64,000 nt of DNA from positions 16,935-80,934 of the forward strand of contig JALUYA010000017.1 in NCBI GenBank assembly GCA_027018875.1, given 5' to 3'. Below are positions 1 to 10,622 of the stretch, one piece after another (position 1 is the stretch's first letter; each line of letters starts with the position of its first letter). The translations under genes and the position numbers were made by a program. The DNA is from Gammaproteobacteria bacterium. Its GTDB lineage: Bacteria; Pseudomonadota; Gammaproteobacteria; JAKDMP01. The notes under the pieces were generated by a model. The model was not told the DNA's origin. It made no database searches and saw only the letters and a program-made list of their open reading frames with translations.

Positions 1-82
1 ACCCCGCACCGGATCGAGGCTCGGCCTGGGTTCTGGAGCAATAAATGAAACCCGGCAAGCAAACCCGAAGCGGAACCCCCCG

Positions 83-1252
83 ATGCCCGACTTAGCCGAT
101 AGCCTTACCGACACCGCCGCCCCGCGTCTTCCTCGCCTGCTGGGGCTCGCATGGCTCCACTTTGCAAACGACGGTGCGGCAAATCTGCTACCGGGGATTC
201 TCCCCGCAATCCTGATCTCCCTGCACCAAAGCCCCGCCCTGGCCTCCGGCATGATGGCTGCCCTGTTGATAGGGCAGGCCTTACAGCCTGCCCTGGGCTG
301 GCTCGCTGACCGCCTGGGAGGCCGCTCATTTATCCTCTGGGGGCTCGGCGGTACCAGCCTGGGTGCTGCAACGATCGGGGTGGTCCCGAACTTCTGGCTG
401 CTCATACTGGTTCTCATCTGCATCGGTTTGGCCAATTCCGCCTTCCATCCTCAAGCACTTGCGGCCGCCCGCAGGCTTGCGGGTCCCGGACACGGCCTGT
501 CGATGTCGGTATTCCTGGTAGGTGGCGAGCTGGGCCGGGGAATATGGCCCCTGTTGGCCAGCCTGGTGGTCGTGCATTGGGGCATGCAAAACCTCTGGGT
601 GCTCATGATCGCCGCATTCGTATCGATGGCCCTGCTGCACCGCAACCTGCCCAATCCGGCGCCCCGGCCCCATGCCGGAAAAATTGCCTGGTGCAAGCAT
701 CTCCCAGCGGCTTCATATCTGGTGACCTTTTCTGCCCTGCGGTTCTTGGCCATTGTCGGACTGGTGACCTATTTGCCCATCTCCTGGCATGCCCACGGAG
801 GATCCCTGGTCGGTGGCGCCTCTCTCATCAGCGTCCTCCTGGTGGTCGGGATCATCGGCAATATCGGTGGCGGATTCTTTGCCGATCGCCTGAACAGCCG
901 CCTCCTTCTCGGCGCCTCCAGCATTCTGGTCGCCGCCTTCCTGGCCCTGTACCTGATTTTACCGATCCCCTGGGGATGGCCCACACTGGCGGCACTCGGG
1001 ATAGTTCTTTTCGCAAGTCTTCCTGTCACCGTACTGATCGGTCAGGATATTTTCCCGGAGAACCCTTCCCTGGGTTCGGGGATCGCCCTGGGGTTTTCCA
1101 ATGGCCTGGGAGCCATTATGCTTCTCGGTTTTGGAGCCGCAGTGCAGCTGCTCGGCGTAGATAGATCATTATGGGTCATCGTTCTTCTAACCGTTATATC
1201 CGCCCCCCTGGCATTTGCCCTGCCCCGCCTCCACGCCACGCGAGCCGGATAG
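83..1252 (+). CDS. MFS transporter, fosmidomycin-resistance (Fsr)-like
   Basis: 389-aa hydrophobic ORF with about 12 TM segments; N-terminal HFANDGAANLLPGILPAIL and GGRxFILWG patterns typical of Fsr-like MFS proteins. Confidence 0.8.
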   Translation: MPDLADSLTDTAAPRLPRLLGLAWLHFANDGAANLLPGILPAILISLHQSPALASGMMAALLIGQALQPALGWLADRLGGRSFILWGLGGTSLGAATIGVVPNFWLLILVLICIGLANSAFHPQALAAARRLAGPGHGLSMSVFLVGGELGRGIWPLLASLVVVHWGMQNLWVLMIAAFVSMALLHRNLPNPAPRPHAGKIAWCKHLPAASYLVTFSALRFLAIVGLVTYLPISWHAHGGSLVGGASLISVLLVVGIIGNIGGGFFADRLNSRLLLGASSILVAAFLALYLILPIPWGWPTLAALGIVLFASLPVTVLIGQDIFPENPSLGSGIALGFSNGLGAIMLLGFGAAVQLLGVDRSLWVIVLLTVISAPLAFALPRLHATRAG

Positions 1253-1319
1253 TCGCGCGGCACCACCGCGGCTTTTACCGCAATGCTAAAAATTCCAGGA
1301 TGCCGAGGCGACGTTAGCC

Positions 1320-1859
1320 TCATGCCCCGGGAATACTCACGGCTTCAAACCGGTTCAACTTGCGGTTTTTCCGCACCCGGGACGGATGAAACACCTGGCC
1401 GTTCATGACGATCCATGCACCGGGGGTTAGCACCTGTACGGCAAGAAAGGCTGCCGCCACATTGAACACCGCATCGGTGTCGCGAAACCGGGCCGGCTTC
1501 AGCGCCCCCGTGAGGACGATGGTTTTGTCGGGTACACCTTCGAGTGCTCTGGCCGTCTCCACCAGGGTATCGGTGCCGTGAGTAATCAGGATGTGGGGTG
1601 TCGGCGCCTCCTCCACCGCCTTGCGCACCCGGGCGCGATCGGCAACGGTGAGTTCCAGACTGTCCTTTTGCATCAGCGAACGCACGGTATAGGGCACCGC
1701 CACCCCGGCCTCGGCGAGGATGCCGGCAACGACCGGGGTGCCGACCTCATAGTGGCTAAGTGTGTCGAAGTAGATCTTGTCGATCGTGCCTCCGGTCGTG
1801 ATAATGGTGACACCCGCCCCCGGGGCTTGCGTCCCGCCTTTGGTTTTGTTCTGATGCAT
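1320..1859 (-). CDS. Short asparaginase-domain protein
   Basis: N-terminal TIITTGGTIDK and ITHGTDTLVETA motifs of type I/II asparaginases; only 179 aa, so N-terminal domain only. Confidence 0.8.
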   Translation of the reverse strand: MHQNKTKGGTQAPGAGVTIITTGGTIDKIYFDTLSHYEVGTPVVAGILAEAGVAVPYTVRSLMQKDSLELTVADRARVRKAVEEAPTPHILITHGTDTLVETARALEGVPDKTIVLTGALKPARFRDTDAVFNVAAAFLAVQVLTPGAWIVMNGQVFHPSRVRKNRKLNRFEAVSIPGA

Positions 1860-1862
1860 GCT

Positions 1863-3215
1863 ATGGCCGTGATCGATTCCGTTTCAATGCCCTCCATTGT
1901 AAAGCGTACTTTGGCCGCTTTCGCCCTGCTTGCGGCGTCCGTACCGGTATTTGCCGGTACGGTGGCACCGGAAATCGCCATTGAGGGGCCGATCGGCCCG
2001 CCCATGGCGGGCTATGTGCAGCGTGAGTTGAACGCCGCCGCAAGTGCGCAGGCGCCTTTCGTGCTGGTTCGGCTGGATACGCCGGGAGGATTGTCGCAGT
2101 CCATGCGCACCATCATCAAGGCCATTCTGGCCTCCTCCGTGCCGATAATCTGCTGGGTGGGTCCCGAAGGTGCGCGTGCGGCCAGTGCGGGCACGTACAT
2201 CCTTTACGCCTGCGGCTACGCGGCGATGGCACCCGGCACCAACGTGGGGGCGGCGACGCCGGTAGCGCTGAGTCCAGCCGCTGGCAGCAACACGCCGGCC
2301 AAACCGAAAACGGCGGAAGGCAAAAAGATTCTGAATGACGCCGTCGCCTACATCAAAAGCCTAGCGGAGCTTCGCGGTCGCAACGCCGGCTGGGCCGAGC
2401 GCGCGGTTCGCAATGGAGCCAGCATCACCGCGAAAACCGCTCTCGCCAAACAGGTTATCGACCGCATCGCACCCAACCCACAGGCACTGCTGGTCGCCAT
2501 AAACGATGTGACCGTACCCACTGCAAAAGGTGCGGTTACCCTGCACACCGACAACATCACCCTGAAAATCCGGAATCAGAATTGGCGTGAACGATTGCTG
2601 ACCGTCATCACCAACCCGACGGTGGCCTACCTGTTATTCCTGATCGGCCTGTTCGGCCTGATCATAGAAGGGCTGCATCCGGGCGTGATCTTGCCCGGCA
2701 CGGTCGGCGCCATCAGCCTCATCCTGGCGCTGTTCGCCTTTCATGCCCTGCCCGTCAACTACGCCGGTCTGGCGCTGATCGTGCTCGGCGTCATCCTGTT
2801 TGTGGCCGAAGCCTTCGTAACCAGTTACGGCACGCTTGCCATCGGCGGTATCGTAGCCTTCGTTTTCGGCTCGATCATGCTGATCGACACCCATGCCCCC
2901 GGCTACAGCCTGTCCCGCATCTATATCGGCAGTATCGCCTCGGCTGCCGGAGTGATCATCCTGGTACTGCTTTACCTCATCGTGAAAATGCGGCGAAGGC
3001 CGGTGGTGAGCGGACTGGCACACATGATCGGACGTGTCGCCGTTGCCCAGTCGGATTTCGATTCCAGGGGCTATGTCCATATCGAGGGCGAACGCTGGGC
3101 GGCGGTGACCTCGGTGCCCCTCAAACGCGGCGAACGTGTTATCGTCAGTGCTGTCGACGGCCTGGTACTGACCGTTTCGCCGGAGATTTCCGCCGGAAGT
3201 AAAGATCCTACCTGA
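1863..3215 (+). CDS. NfeD family protein (ClpP-class membrane serine protease)
   Basis: [38 protein letters not shown] motifs, C-terminal TM and OB-like domain; ORF track start (1578) extends upstream, start chosen at 1863 or 1887 before a signal peptide. Confidence 0.85.
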   Translation: MAVIDSVSMPSIVKRTLAAFALLAASVPVFAGTVAPEIAIEGPIGPPMAGYVQRELNAAASAQAPFVLVRLDTPGGLSQSMRTIIKAILASSVPIICWVGPEGARAASAGTYILYACGYAAMAPGTNVGAATPVALSPAAGSNTPAKPKTAEGKKILNDAVAYIKSLAELRGRNAGWAERAVRNGASITAKTALAKQVIDRIAPNPQALLVAINDVTVPTAKGAVTLHTDNITLKIRNQNWRERLLTVITNPTVAYLLFLIGLFGLIIEGLHPGVILPGTVGAISLILALFAFHALPVNYAGLALIVLGVILFVAEAFVTSYGTLAIGGIVAFVFGSIMLIDTHAPGYSLSRIYIGSIASAAGVIILVLLYLIVKMRRRPVVSGLAHMIGRVAVAQSDFDSRGYVHIEGERWAAVTSVPLKRGERVIVSAVDGLVLTVSPEISAGSKDPT

Positions 3216-3244
3216 ACTCATCCGCTTCGTCGCGCAAATTTATC

Positions 3245-4018
3245 GTGGAGGATAGAAACATGTTAATTCCCATTCTCGTTGCCATCGGCATCATCGTTTT
3301 GATCATACTCAGTTCGATAAAGGTGCTCAAGGAATACGAACGTGGCGTAGTTTTTCTGCTCGGTAAATTCCAGGCTGTGAAGGGACCGGGGATGATTATC
3401 GTGATTCCCATCATTCAGGTGATGACACGGGTCGATCTGCGCGTGATCGTCATGGACGTACCGCCGCAGGATATCATCTCGCGCGACAACGTATCGGCCA
3501 AGGTAAACGCCGTCATCTATTTCCGCATCGTGGATCCGGAACGCGCCATCATCCAGGTCGCCGATCCATTCAACGCCACCAGCCAGTTGGCGCAGACCAC
3601 GCTACGTTCGGTACTGGGGCAACACGAACTCGACCAAATGCTCGCCGAACGCGACAAGCTCAATACCGCCATTCAGACCATCCTCGACGAACAGACCGAT
3701 GCCTGGGGCATCAAGGTCACCAACGTCGAAACCAAGCAGATCGAACTGGATGAGAACATGGTACGTGCCATCGCCCGCCAGGCCGAAGCCGAGCGCACCC
3801 GCCGGGCCAAGGTGATCAACGCCGAAGGCGAACTGCAGGCCTCGGAAAAGCTCACTCAGGCCGCCAATCGCCTGGCCACGCAACCACAGGCCATTCAGTT
3901 GCGTTACCTGCAGACGCTGACCGAGGTGGCCGCACCCGGAAAGTCCAACACCATCCTGTTCCCGTTGCCGATCGACCTCATTCGGCCCCTGCTGGAGCCA
4001 AACCCGAAGGCGGAATAA
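3245..4018 (+). CDS. Slipin / stomatin-like SPFH-domain protein
   Basis: [20 protein letters not shown] ... [31 protein letters not shown]; adjacent to nfeD as expected. Confidence 0.9.
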   Translation: MEDRNMLIPILVAIGIIVLIILSSIKVLKEYERGVVFLLGKFQAVKGPGMIIVIPIIQVMTRVDLRVIVMDVPPQDIISRDNVSAKVNAVIYFRIVDPERAIIQVADPFNATSQLAQTTLRSVLGQHELDQMLAERDKLNTAIQTILDEQTDAWGIKVTNVETKQIELDENMVRAIARQAEAERTRRAKVINAEGELQASEKLTQAANRLATQPQAIQLRYLQTLTEVAAPGKSNTILFPLPIDLIRPLLEPNPKAE

Positions 4019-4279
4019 TAATCGGCGATACTGTTTCGGGAGCCTCCCCCTGGCCGGGCGGTCAATTCACGGTTCAAGAACCCGGAGCCGGCGTACCCAC
4101 CGCCGGTATCCCGGTTCCAACCAGCAGCCGGGGCTTACCCGTTGAAAATAACGAAACGCTCAACTATTCGATTCGAATACGGTGCCGTTTTCCGACACCC
4201 ATTAGCCTTCACCACCTACCATGATAAAAGCCGCAAAGTTTAATGCCGTAGCGGATTTCTCACTTCTTGTCGGCGATTC

Positions 4280-5218
4280 CTACCGGTCGGCTGCATAGGC
4301 AAGCGAAAAAGATCCGGCGCCCAGGTAAACTCCCGCAGTGGTGCTCATCATCGATTCCAGTAATTTCACCTGGGCTTCATCGGCCCGTAACCGCAACCGT
4401 CGATAGGCCTCGAGATGGTGAAGTTCACGGATCTCTCCAGCGTAACTCAACACCACGACGGGAGCCACGAGATTACCTCGATCGATCCGCTCGATGGCAC
4501 GACTCATGACCTGATCAACGGCGGCTTCAAAATGACGTACCTTGCCGATAGGATGCGTCTCGCCCACATGGGCTTCGACAATAGGTTTCACATCGAGCAG
4601 GCCCCCAAGCTGAGATTGAAGCCAGCCGACACTGCGGTCGCCCCGCTGGCGTCCCCGCTCGCGAATATACTGTAGATCCCGGGGTATGGCATAGGTGTAA
4701 ACTTGGCGCTTGAACCTCTCGGCAAACTGCCGTAACCGCTCGAGCCCCATCTCAGGATGCTGGGCCAACTGGTGAACCAACTCCCAGACCAGTACCCCCT
4801 CCCCGGTAAAAAGTTGCCCGGTATCGACAACCCGCAACATAAAATTCCCTTTCAGCCCGGATGCTTCCCGCCGCCGGTGATACTCCTTGAGAATTCTGAA
4901 GGAAGCCTGGGTGGCATTGTGGAAAATCTGGCTCCGGGTTCCGGCTATCGCACAAACCAGAACCCGGTCATAGCGGGTCACCAGTTGATCCAAAAACAAT
5001 CGACTGATTTCTTCTACCGTAAAGGCCTCGGTTTCGGCTTTCAGACCATGCTCGGGAATATAGTCCTTGTAAAAATTCAGGGTGGCTTCCGGGTCGCGGA
5101 GATCCACGAAACGCTCATTGCCGAAATGCAGGGAAATAGGCATGATCTCGATGCCATGATCGTGAAAAAAATCACGGGGTAAATCACAGGCCGAATCAAC
5201 AACCAACCCAATAGTCAT
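4280..5218 (-). CDS. DegV family fatty-acid-binding-like protein
   Basis: MTIGLVVDSACDLPRDFFHDHGIEIMPISLHFG start; VDTGQLFTGEGVLVWE motif of the DegV fold. Confidence 0.85.
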   Translation of the reverse strand: MTIGLVVDSACDLPRDFFHDHGIEIMPISLHFGNERFVDLRDPEATLNFYKDYIPEHGLKAETEAFTVEEISRLFLDQLVTRYDRVLVCAIAGTRSQIFHNATQASFRILKEYHRRREASGLKGNFMLRVVDTGQLFTGEGVLVWELVHQLAQHPEMGLERLRQFAERFKRQVYTYAIPRDLQYIRERGRQRGDRSVGWLQSQLGGLLDVKPIVEAHVGETHPIGKVRHFEAAVDQVMSRAIERIDRGNLVAPVVVLSYAGEIRELHHLEAYRRLRLRADEAQVKLLESMMSTTAGVYLGAGSFSLAYAADR

Positions 5219-5296
5219 AATGGTTTCACTCTTTCAATTTCGCCAGATACGAATAAGCCGGAAAAATCAGTCCGGATCGACGCATAATGGGTGCAC

Positions 5297-5725
5297 CTAC
5301 TTTTTACCAACCCGCTTGATGACCACCGGTTGCCATCTGGAGGGATTGGCATCCGGGATCTTGGCGGCAAAGTAATACGTCATATCCCGTTTCAGCGTTA
5401 GCTTAAGTGTACGCAGGTTTTGGGGCTGATCGAATGCGGGGCTAAGCATGACGGCCGGTCCACGGCTAGGGTTAATAATCACTCGAAATCCGATCGTATG
5501 CTCCCCAGGACTCACCCAGAAGGCCGTGCGCCGATGGTCGGTTGAAAGATACTTTCCATCCAGCCAGATGATCTGAACCCGATAGTGATTCGGCCCGGCC
5601 GGCATGGCCGTAGAAATAACCGCATGCGGTTGTCGGGGACTGACCAGGGATTGATCCCCTCCCCCCGCCAGTGCGGTAATCGCAAGCAACCCCAACAGGG
5701 CGGCTAAAATAAATCGGAATTTCAT
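5297..5725 (-). CDS. Secreted protein of unknown function
   Basis: 142-aa ORF with clear signal peptide (MKFRFILAALLGLLAITALA); no family recognised. Confidence 0.6.
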   Translation of the reverse strand: MKFRFILAALLGLLAITALAGGGDQSLVSPRQPHAVISTAMPAGPNHYRVQIIWLDGKYLSTDHRRTAFWVSPGEHTIGFRVIINPSRGPAVMLSPAFDQPQNLRTLKLTLKRDMTYYFAAKIPDANPSRWQPVVIKRVGKK

Positions 5726-5910
5726 CGCTCACCTCCTCGTCGCGAGACGATTCAAAGCAGTGTATAAAAAATTCAATTTCTCACACCATGGCCTACTTTA
5801 ACAGGATAATCGGAACCCTGTTCAATATTCGCTGACTCCAGCCCAAGCCTTCCCGCGGTCGTCTTTAACGGTAACCGGGCGCATTGGTCAACCTAAATTT
5901 ATAGACTATT

Positions 5911-6255
5911 TTAATTTGGGTTTTCTCCTTGGGCCGGGCGCGGCGTACCGCACCGCCAACAGATCTCAAATTGCCCTTCCACCAGTTCCCCGCATTGCGG
6001 ACAACGCCAAGAATCCGTCCGCTGCGGTCGTACCGCCGTCAACGCTTGGCGCAACACCCGTTCAGCCGCCGCAAAATCACCGGAATTCGTCAGCCATAGT
6101 TCGGGCGGCGCCATAATAGGGGATAACTCTCCGGCCGCCGAGCCGGTATTGGTCGGATTACGTACATACACGCCAAATCCACGGTTTTCCAGCTGTTCGC
6201 GCAAATATTCGATCAAAGCCGTATCGGTTCCGGTGTAAAGTCGACGCATGGCCAC
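5911..6255 (-). CDS. DUF2007-type protein with C-terminal zinc ribbon
   Basis: RRLYTGTDTALIEYLREQLENRGFGVYVRN plus CPQCGELVEGQFEICWRCG; start probably at internal Met 6249. Confidence 0.65.
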   Translation of the reverse strand: MAMRRLYTGTDTALIEYLREQLENRGFGVYVRNPTNTGSAAGELSPIMAPPELWLTNSGDFAAAERVLRQALTAVRPQRTDSWRCPQCGELVEGQFEICWRCGTPRPAQGENPN

Positions 6256-7258
6256 GCCCCTGGCAAGGATTGGTTACTATGGCCATCATCCCATGATTGG
6301 TCGCGCCATGTTTCTCAAGCGCCTCCTGCAAGCCTGCCTGCCACCGACCCATGCAGGTAACACGGCGGCATGGATACCGCTTCCCGACCATGCGCTGCTG
6401 AGCCTGCACGGAAGCGATTCCACGGCTTTTTTACATGCCCAAGGGAGCGCCGCCGTAGGTAATACCCCGAGCGGCAAGGCCCAACCTATTTCCTTCGCCG
6501 ATCCTAAGGGCCGAGTGCTGGCCTTGGCTCAAGCCTGGCGCTCCGCTACCGCCTGGCGGCTGATCCTGCCCAGCAACGAAGTCGACTGGCTCACCACCCA
6601 CCTCAAGCGTCACCGATTTCGCAGCCAAGTCGAGTTCCTCCCCGATCCGCTGATCCGCTTTGCAGCGTTGGTGGGCACGGATCTTCCCGGACGACTCGAG
6701 CGCCACGGAATAACCCTGGATCGAGGGAAAATTCAAAAGTATACCGGGCTGTGGATTCAATGCCTGGATGAAGCCCGGATTCTGCTACTGGGCCGGCAGG
6801 AGCGCCTCGAGGCAATGCGATCCGGCATGGATATACCGGAATGCCCCAATGATACGCTCTGGCGCGGAGCCCGAATGCTCGCCGGTGAGGTCTGGATTGA
6901 CACCGCGGTTCGGGGACGTTTCTTGCCGCAAATGCTCAACCTGATGGATAATGGCGCAGTGAGTTTGAAAAAAGGTTGTTTCCCGGGTCAGGAAGTCATT
7001 GCCCGCAGCACCCACCTGGGACGAATCAAACGCAGGCTCGCTCTGCTTCGTTGTTCCGAAATTCCGCCCTGGGGGCAATCCATGACTCTGGACGGGCATA
7101 TTCTCCAGCCTCTGGATCTAATCAGCTTATCCCCACACGAACACTGGTTGCAGGCCGTAGCCCCGTCCCCTTTGCCCCCGGCGCTTTCCGCCCGGTGCCT
7201 GAGCTCTTGCGGGCCGGATGAGGCGATACCATTTTCTTCATCGGGAGGCAACAAATGA
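6248..7258 (+). CDS. ygfZ: Folate-binding Fe-S cluster repair protein YgfZ/GcvT-like
   Basis: Signature KKGCFPGQEVIARSTHLGRIKRRL; folate-binding fold N-terminus. Confidence 0.85.
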   Translation: MATPLARIGYYGHHPMIGRAMFLKRLLQACLPPTHAGNTAAWIPLPDHALLSLHGSDSTAFLHAQGSAAVGNTPSGKAQPISFADPKGRVLALAQAWRSATAWRLILPSNEVDWLTTHLKRHRFRSQVEFLPDPLIRFAALVGTDLPGRLERHGITLDRGKIQKYTGLWIQCLDEARILLLGRQERLEAMRSGMDIPECPNDTLWRGARMLAGEVWIDTAVRGRFLPQMLNLMDNGAVSLKKGCFPGQEVIARSTHLGRIKRRLALLRCSEIPPWGQSMTLDGHILQPLDLISLSPHEHWLQAVAPSPLPPALSARCLSSCGPDEAIPFSSSGGNK

Positions 7259-7950
7259 TCCAGCTTTATTCCTGGGCCACACCAAACGGCCATAAGGTTC
7301 ATATTCTGCTCGAAGAAACCGGGCTCGACTACCGGGTTCATCCCATCGATATCGGCGCCGGAGAACAATTTTCCCCGGAATTTCTCGCTATCAGCCCGAA
7401 CAACAAAATCCCGGCGATTCTTGATGAAGAAGGCCCCGACGGAAAACCTTTCCCTCTAGCCGAATCCGGTGCTATTTTATTGTATTTGGCTGAAAAAACC
7501 CGGTGTTTCCTACCTGCGGATCGACCGAATTATTACCTGACCCTGCAATGGTTGATGTTTCAAATGGGTCATATCGGACCCATGCTGGGCCAGGCGCATC
7601 ATTTTCGTTCCTACGCCCCCGTGCGTCAGTCTTATCCCATCGAGCGCTATACCCAGGAGGCCCATCGACTCTACGGGATACTCGATCGCCGCCTGCGGGA
7701 ATCGAACTATCTTGCCGGCCCCGAATATGGAATCGCGGATATCGCCACCTTCCCCTGGTTACGTGCGCATGACACCCAGGGCGTGAGGCTACAAGACTAT
7801 CCTCACCTGCAACACTGGTACGCGACCATCGATGCACGACCTGCCGTGCAACGCGGGCTTGCGGTTCTTGCTCAAGAGTCGCATCGGCATGTGGATGAGG
7901 CCACCCGGCTCGAAAATTTGTTCGGTAGCACCCAATACCGCCGTCGCTGA
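7255..7950 (+). CDS. Glutathione S-transferase family protein (YfcG/YghU-like disulfide-bond oxidoreductase)
   Basis: MIQLYSWATPNGHKVHILLEETGLDY, SPNNKIPAI, ESGAILLYLAEK. Confidence 0.88.
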   Translation: MIQLYSWATPNGHKVHILLEETGLDYRVHPIDIGAGEQFSPEFLAISPNNKIPAILDEEGPDGKPFPLAESGAILLYLAEKTRCFLPADRPNYYLTLQWLMFQMGHIGPMLGQAHHFRSYAPVRQSYPIERYTQEAHRLYGILDRRLRESNYLAGPEYGIADIATFPWLRAHDTQGVRLQDYPHLQHWYATIDARPAVQRGLAVLAQESHRHVDEATRLENLFGSTQYRRR

Positions 7951-8053
7951 GATTTGCCGCCGCTGCCCGGGGAGGGAAATTGGTCTTATTGGCACGGAAA
8001 CCGATACCCCGGCTGTTCCCTCACACCGGCTGTCATGGTACCGTAAAGCCCCT

Positions 8054-8935
8054 ATGAAGACACCTGCCTTTCACCACATCGGCTTGATCGCCAAAGACGA
8101 TGCCGCCTCCGTGACCGGCGTCATTCACGAAATTGTCGCTATCCTCACCCAGGCACGTTGTGAGGTACTCGCGGGCGGCCCGACCACACGATTCGCCCCC
8201 ACGGCACGTCCCGTCGCAATGCCTGACCTGCCGCGCCAGGCCGATCTGATCATCGTGGTGGGCGGGGATGGATCCCTGCTGGCCGCCGCACGTTCCACCG
8301 GCTGGCCCAAGACCCCCCTGCTGGGTGTCAACCTGGGACGACTGGGATTTCTCGCCGATCTCTCTCCCACGGAGCTAAATAAGGAACTGCCCGAGATCCT
8401 AGCGGGACGCTACGGCATCGAACATCGTATGCTGTTGCGGGCCGATTCTCCCGACCTCGACGGCAACGACGCCCTTGCCCTCAATGACGTCGTTGTGAAA
8501 CGGATAAACGGCGGCCATCTGCTCGAGCTTGAACTAATGATCGGCGCCATCCAGCTTGGACGCACCCGCGCCGATGGCCTGATCGTCGCCTCCCCCACCG
8601 GTTCGACGGCCTATGCACTTTCGGCCGGCGGCCCGATTGTACACCCCAATCTGGAGGCCCTTGCCATCGTCCATATCAGCCCTCACAGCTTGGGTGAACG
8701 CCCGATCATGGTGGGGGCCGACCAAACCGTTCACATACGCCCCGTACTCAACGCGGGCGAACGCGCCGAGGCCTTACTCGACGGCCAGCTACGCTTCGAA
8801 CTTAAACCAGGCAAAACCCTTACCGTGCAACGGTCAAAAAACAGCGTGCAACTGCTGCACCCGCCCAGCTACGAATATTTCTCGAACCTGCGAAAAAAAC
8901 TGGGCTGGGGGGGCTGGCGTACTCCCTCATGCTGA
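8054..8935 (+). CDS. nadK: NAD kinase
   Basis: VVGGDGSLLAAAR, GVNLGRLGFLADLSP, SPTGSTAYALSAGGPIVHP; Met at 8054 fits NadK N-terminus better than 7832. Confidence 0.93.
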   Translation: MKTPAFHHIGLIAKDDAASVTGVIHEIVAILTQARCEVLAGGPTTRFAPTARPVAMPDLPRQADLIIVVGGDGSLLAAARSTGWPKTPLLGVNLGRLGFLADLSPTELNKELPEILAGRYGIEHRMLLRADSPDLDGNDALALNDVVVKRINGGHLLELELMIGAIQLGRTRADGLIVASPTGSTAYALSAGGPIVHPNLEALAIVHISPHSLGERPIMVGADQTVHIRPVLNAGERAEALLDGQLRFELKPGKTLTVQRSKNSVQLLHPPSYEYFSNLRKKLGWGGWRTPSC

Positions 8936-10602
8936 CCCGGCTCACCGTAGAGAATCTGGCGGTTCTAACCGCCGTGGAAGTGGAATTCGGCCCCGGGTTC
9001 AATGTTCTAACCGGCGAGACCGGGGCCGGAAAATCGCTTCTGGTCGATGCCCTCGGCCTGGTGTTGGGTAACCGGGGTAGCAGCACCCTGGTCCGCACCG
9101 GAGCGGGCCAAGCCACGGTAACCGCAGAGTTTACTCTTACCCCCTCATCCCCGGCTTGCAAGCTCCTGAATTCACGCGAAATACCGATAGAAAACAACGA
9201 GCTTCTACTACATCGCAGCATAACGGCCGATGGCCGCAGCCGGGCATGGATCAACGGGGTTCCCGTGCCCATAGGCTTCCTGCGCGAAATCGGGGAACAC
9301 CTGGTTGAAATCCATGGCCAGCACGAACACCTTGCCCTGGCCCGCTCCGAGCACCAACGCATGCTTCTGGACTGTGCCGCCGGCAGCGAGAACTTGTCCG
9401 TTCAGGTAGCCCAAACCGCCACTGTGCTCAGGCGGCTCGAGGAAACTCTGTCAGAAGCAAAATCCGCCGGCGCGCAACGCAGGGAAAAACTTGACACACT
9501 CCGGTTCCAACTGCGGGAATTAGACGAACTGGGGCCCCGGGAGGGGGAATACCAGGATCTTGGCGCCGAATATGAACGGCTGCATGACCGCGAGCGCACC
9601 GAGGCGGCCTATGCCCAGGCACTTGGAGCGTTGGAAGAAGGCGAGGGTTCGGCCAGTGCCACGCTGGGCCGGGCGCAGCGAGCCCTGAAGGGACTCCATG
9701 CGCCGAGCGCCGAACTTGCAGAAGCCATCGATCTGCTCTTCCAGGCGGAATCGCTCGTTTCCGAAGCCCTGAGGCTGCTCCGCCCCGAGGCCCAAGCCGA
9801 GGCCGACCCGGCGGCGCGACTCGAGTGGCTGAATACCCGCATCGCCAGGTACCAGACCCTGGCAAGAAAACATGCGGTGGACCCCGCTTCCCTGGCTGCC
9901 TTGAAACAACGCTTGACCCGGGAAAACGATGCACTTGAAACCGGAGACCAACACCTGGCCAAGCTGGCCGACAACTTGCATGCCTGCCGCAGCGAATACG
10001 AGAAACTAGCCACGGAATTATCGTCAAAAAGGCGCCGGGCCACGGTTGAGTTCTCCACTCAGGTCACCCAGACCATGCGGGAACTGGGTATGCCCCAGGC
10101 CGAGTTCTCCATCCACCTGGAATCCGTCTCCACCGAGTCCTATCCCCCGGGTGGGCGTGAGCGGGTGAATTTTCTGGTGACCACCAATCCGGATCAGCGC
10201 CCGGGGCCGATTGCCCGGATCGCCTCGGGCGGCGAACTGTCACGCATCGCGCTCGCCGTCGAAGTGCTGGGAGATCCCTCCAGTGGAACCCCGGTGATGG
10301 TATTCGATGAAGTGGACGCGGGTATCGGTGGCCGGGTAGCGGATCTGGTGGGTCGTTGCCTGAAGGCGTTGGCCGGACATCGCCAGATTCTATGCGTCAC
10401 CCATCTACCCCAGGTAGCCGCCTTGGCCAACCACCATTTCGAAGTCCGCAAGCTTACTACCGCCACGAGCAGCTCGGCGACGATAGAACCCTTGGACGAA
10501 GCCCTACGAGTAGAGGCCATCGCCGCCATGCTGGGAGGCCTGCGAGTAACCGAGAGCGCCCGCCGCCACGCGCGCGCGCTTATCCAGCCCCCTCCCCGAT
10601 AA
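8929..10602 (+). CDS. recN: DNA repair protein RecN
   Basis: MLTRLTVENLAVLTAVEVEFGPGFNVLTGETGAGKSLLVDAL; C-terminal VFDEVDAGIGGRVAD and ILCVTHLPQVAA. Confidence 0.96.
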   Translation: MLTRLTVENLAVLTAVEVEFGPGFNVLTGETGAGKSLLVDALGLVLGNRGSSTLVRTGAGQATVTAEFTLTPSSPACKLLNSREIPIENNELLLHRSITADGRSRAWINGVPVPIGFLREIGEHLVEIHGQHEHLALARSEHQRMLLDCAAGSENLSVQVAQTATVLRRLEETLSEAKSAGAQRREKLDTLRFQLRELDELGPREGEYQDLGAEYERLHDRERTEAAYAQALGALEEGEGSASATLGRAQRALKGLHAPSAELAEAIDLLFQAESLVSEALRLLRPEAQAEADPAARLEWLNTRIARYQTLARKHAVDPASLAALKQRLTRENDALETGDQHLAKLADNLHACRSEYEKLATELSSKRRRATVEFSTQVTQTMRELGMPQAEFSIHLESVSTESYPPGGRERVNFLVTTNPDQRPGPIARIASGGELSRIALAVEVLGDPSSGTPVMVFDEVDAGIGGRVADLVGRCLKALAGHRQILCVTHLPQVAALANHHFEVRKLTTATSSSATIEPLDEALRVEAIAAMLGGLRVTESARRHARALIQPPPR

Positions 10603-10622
10603 ATACGGACGGATTCAACCGC

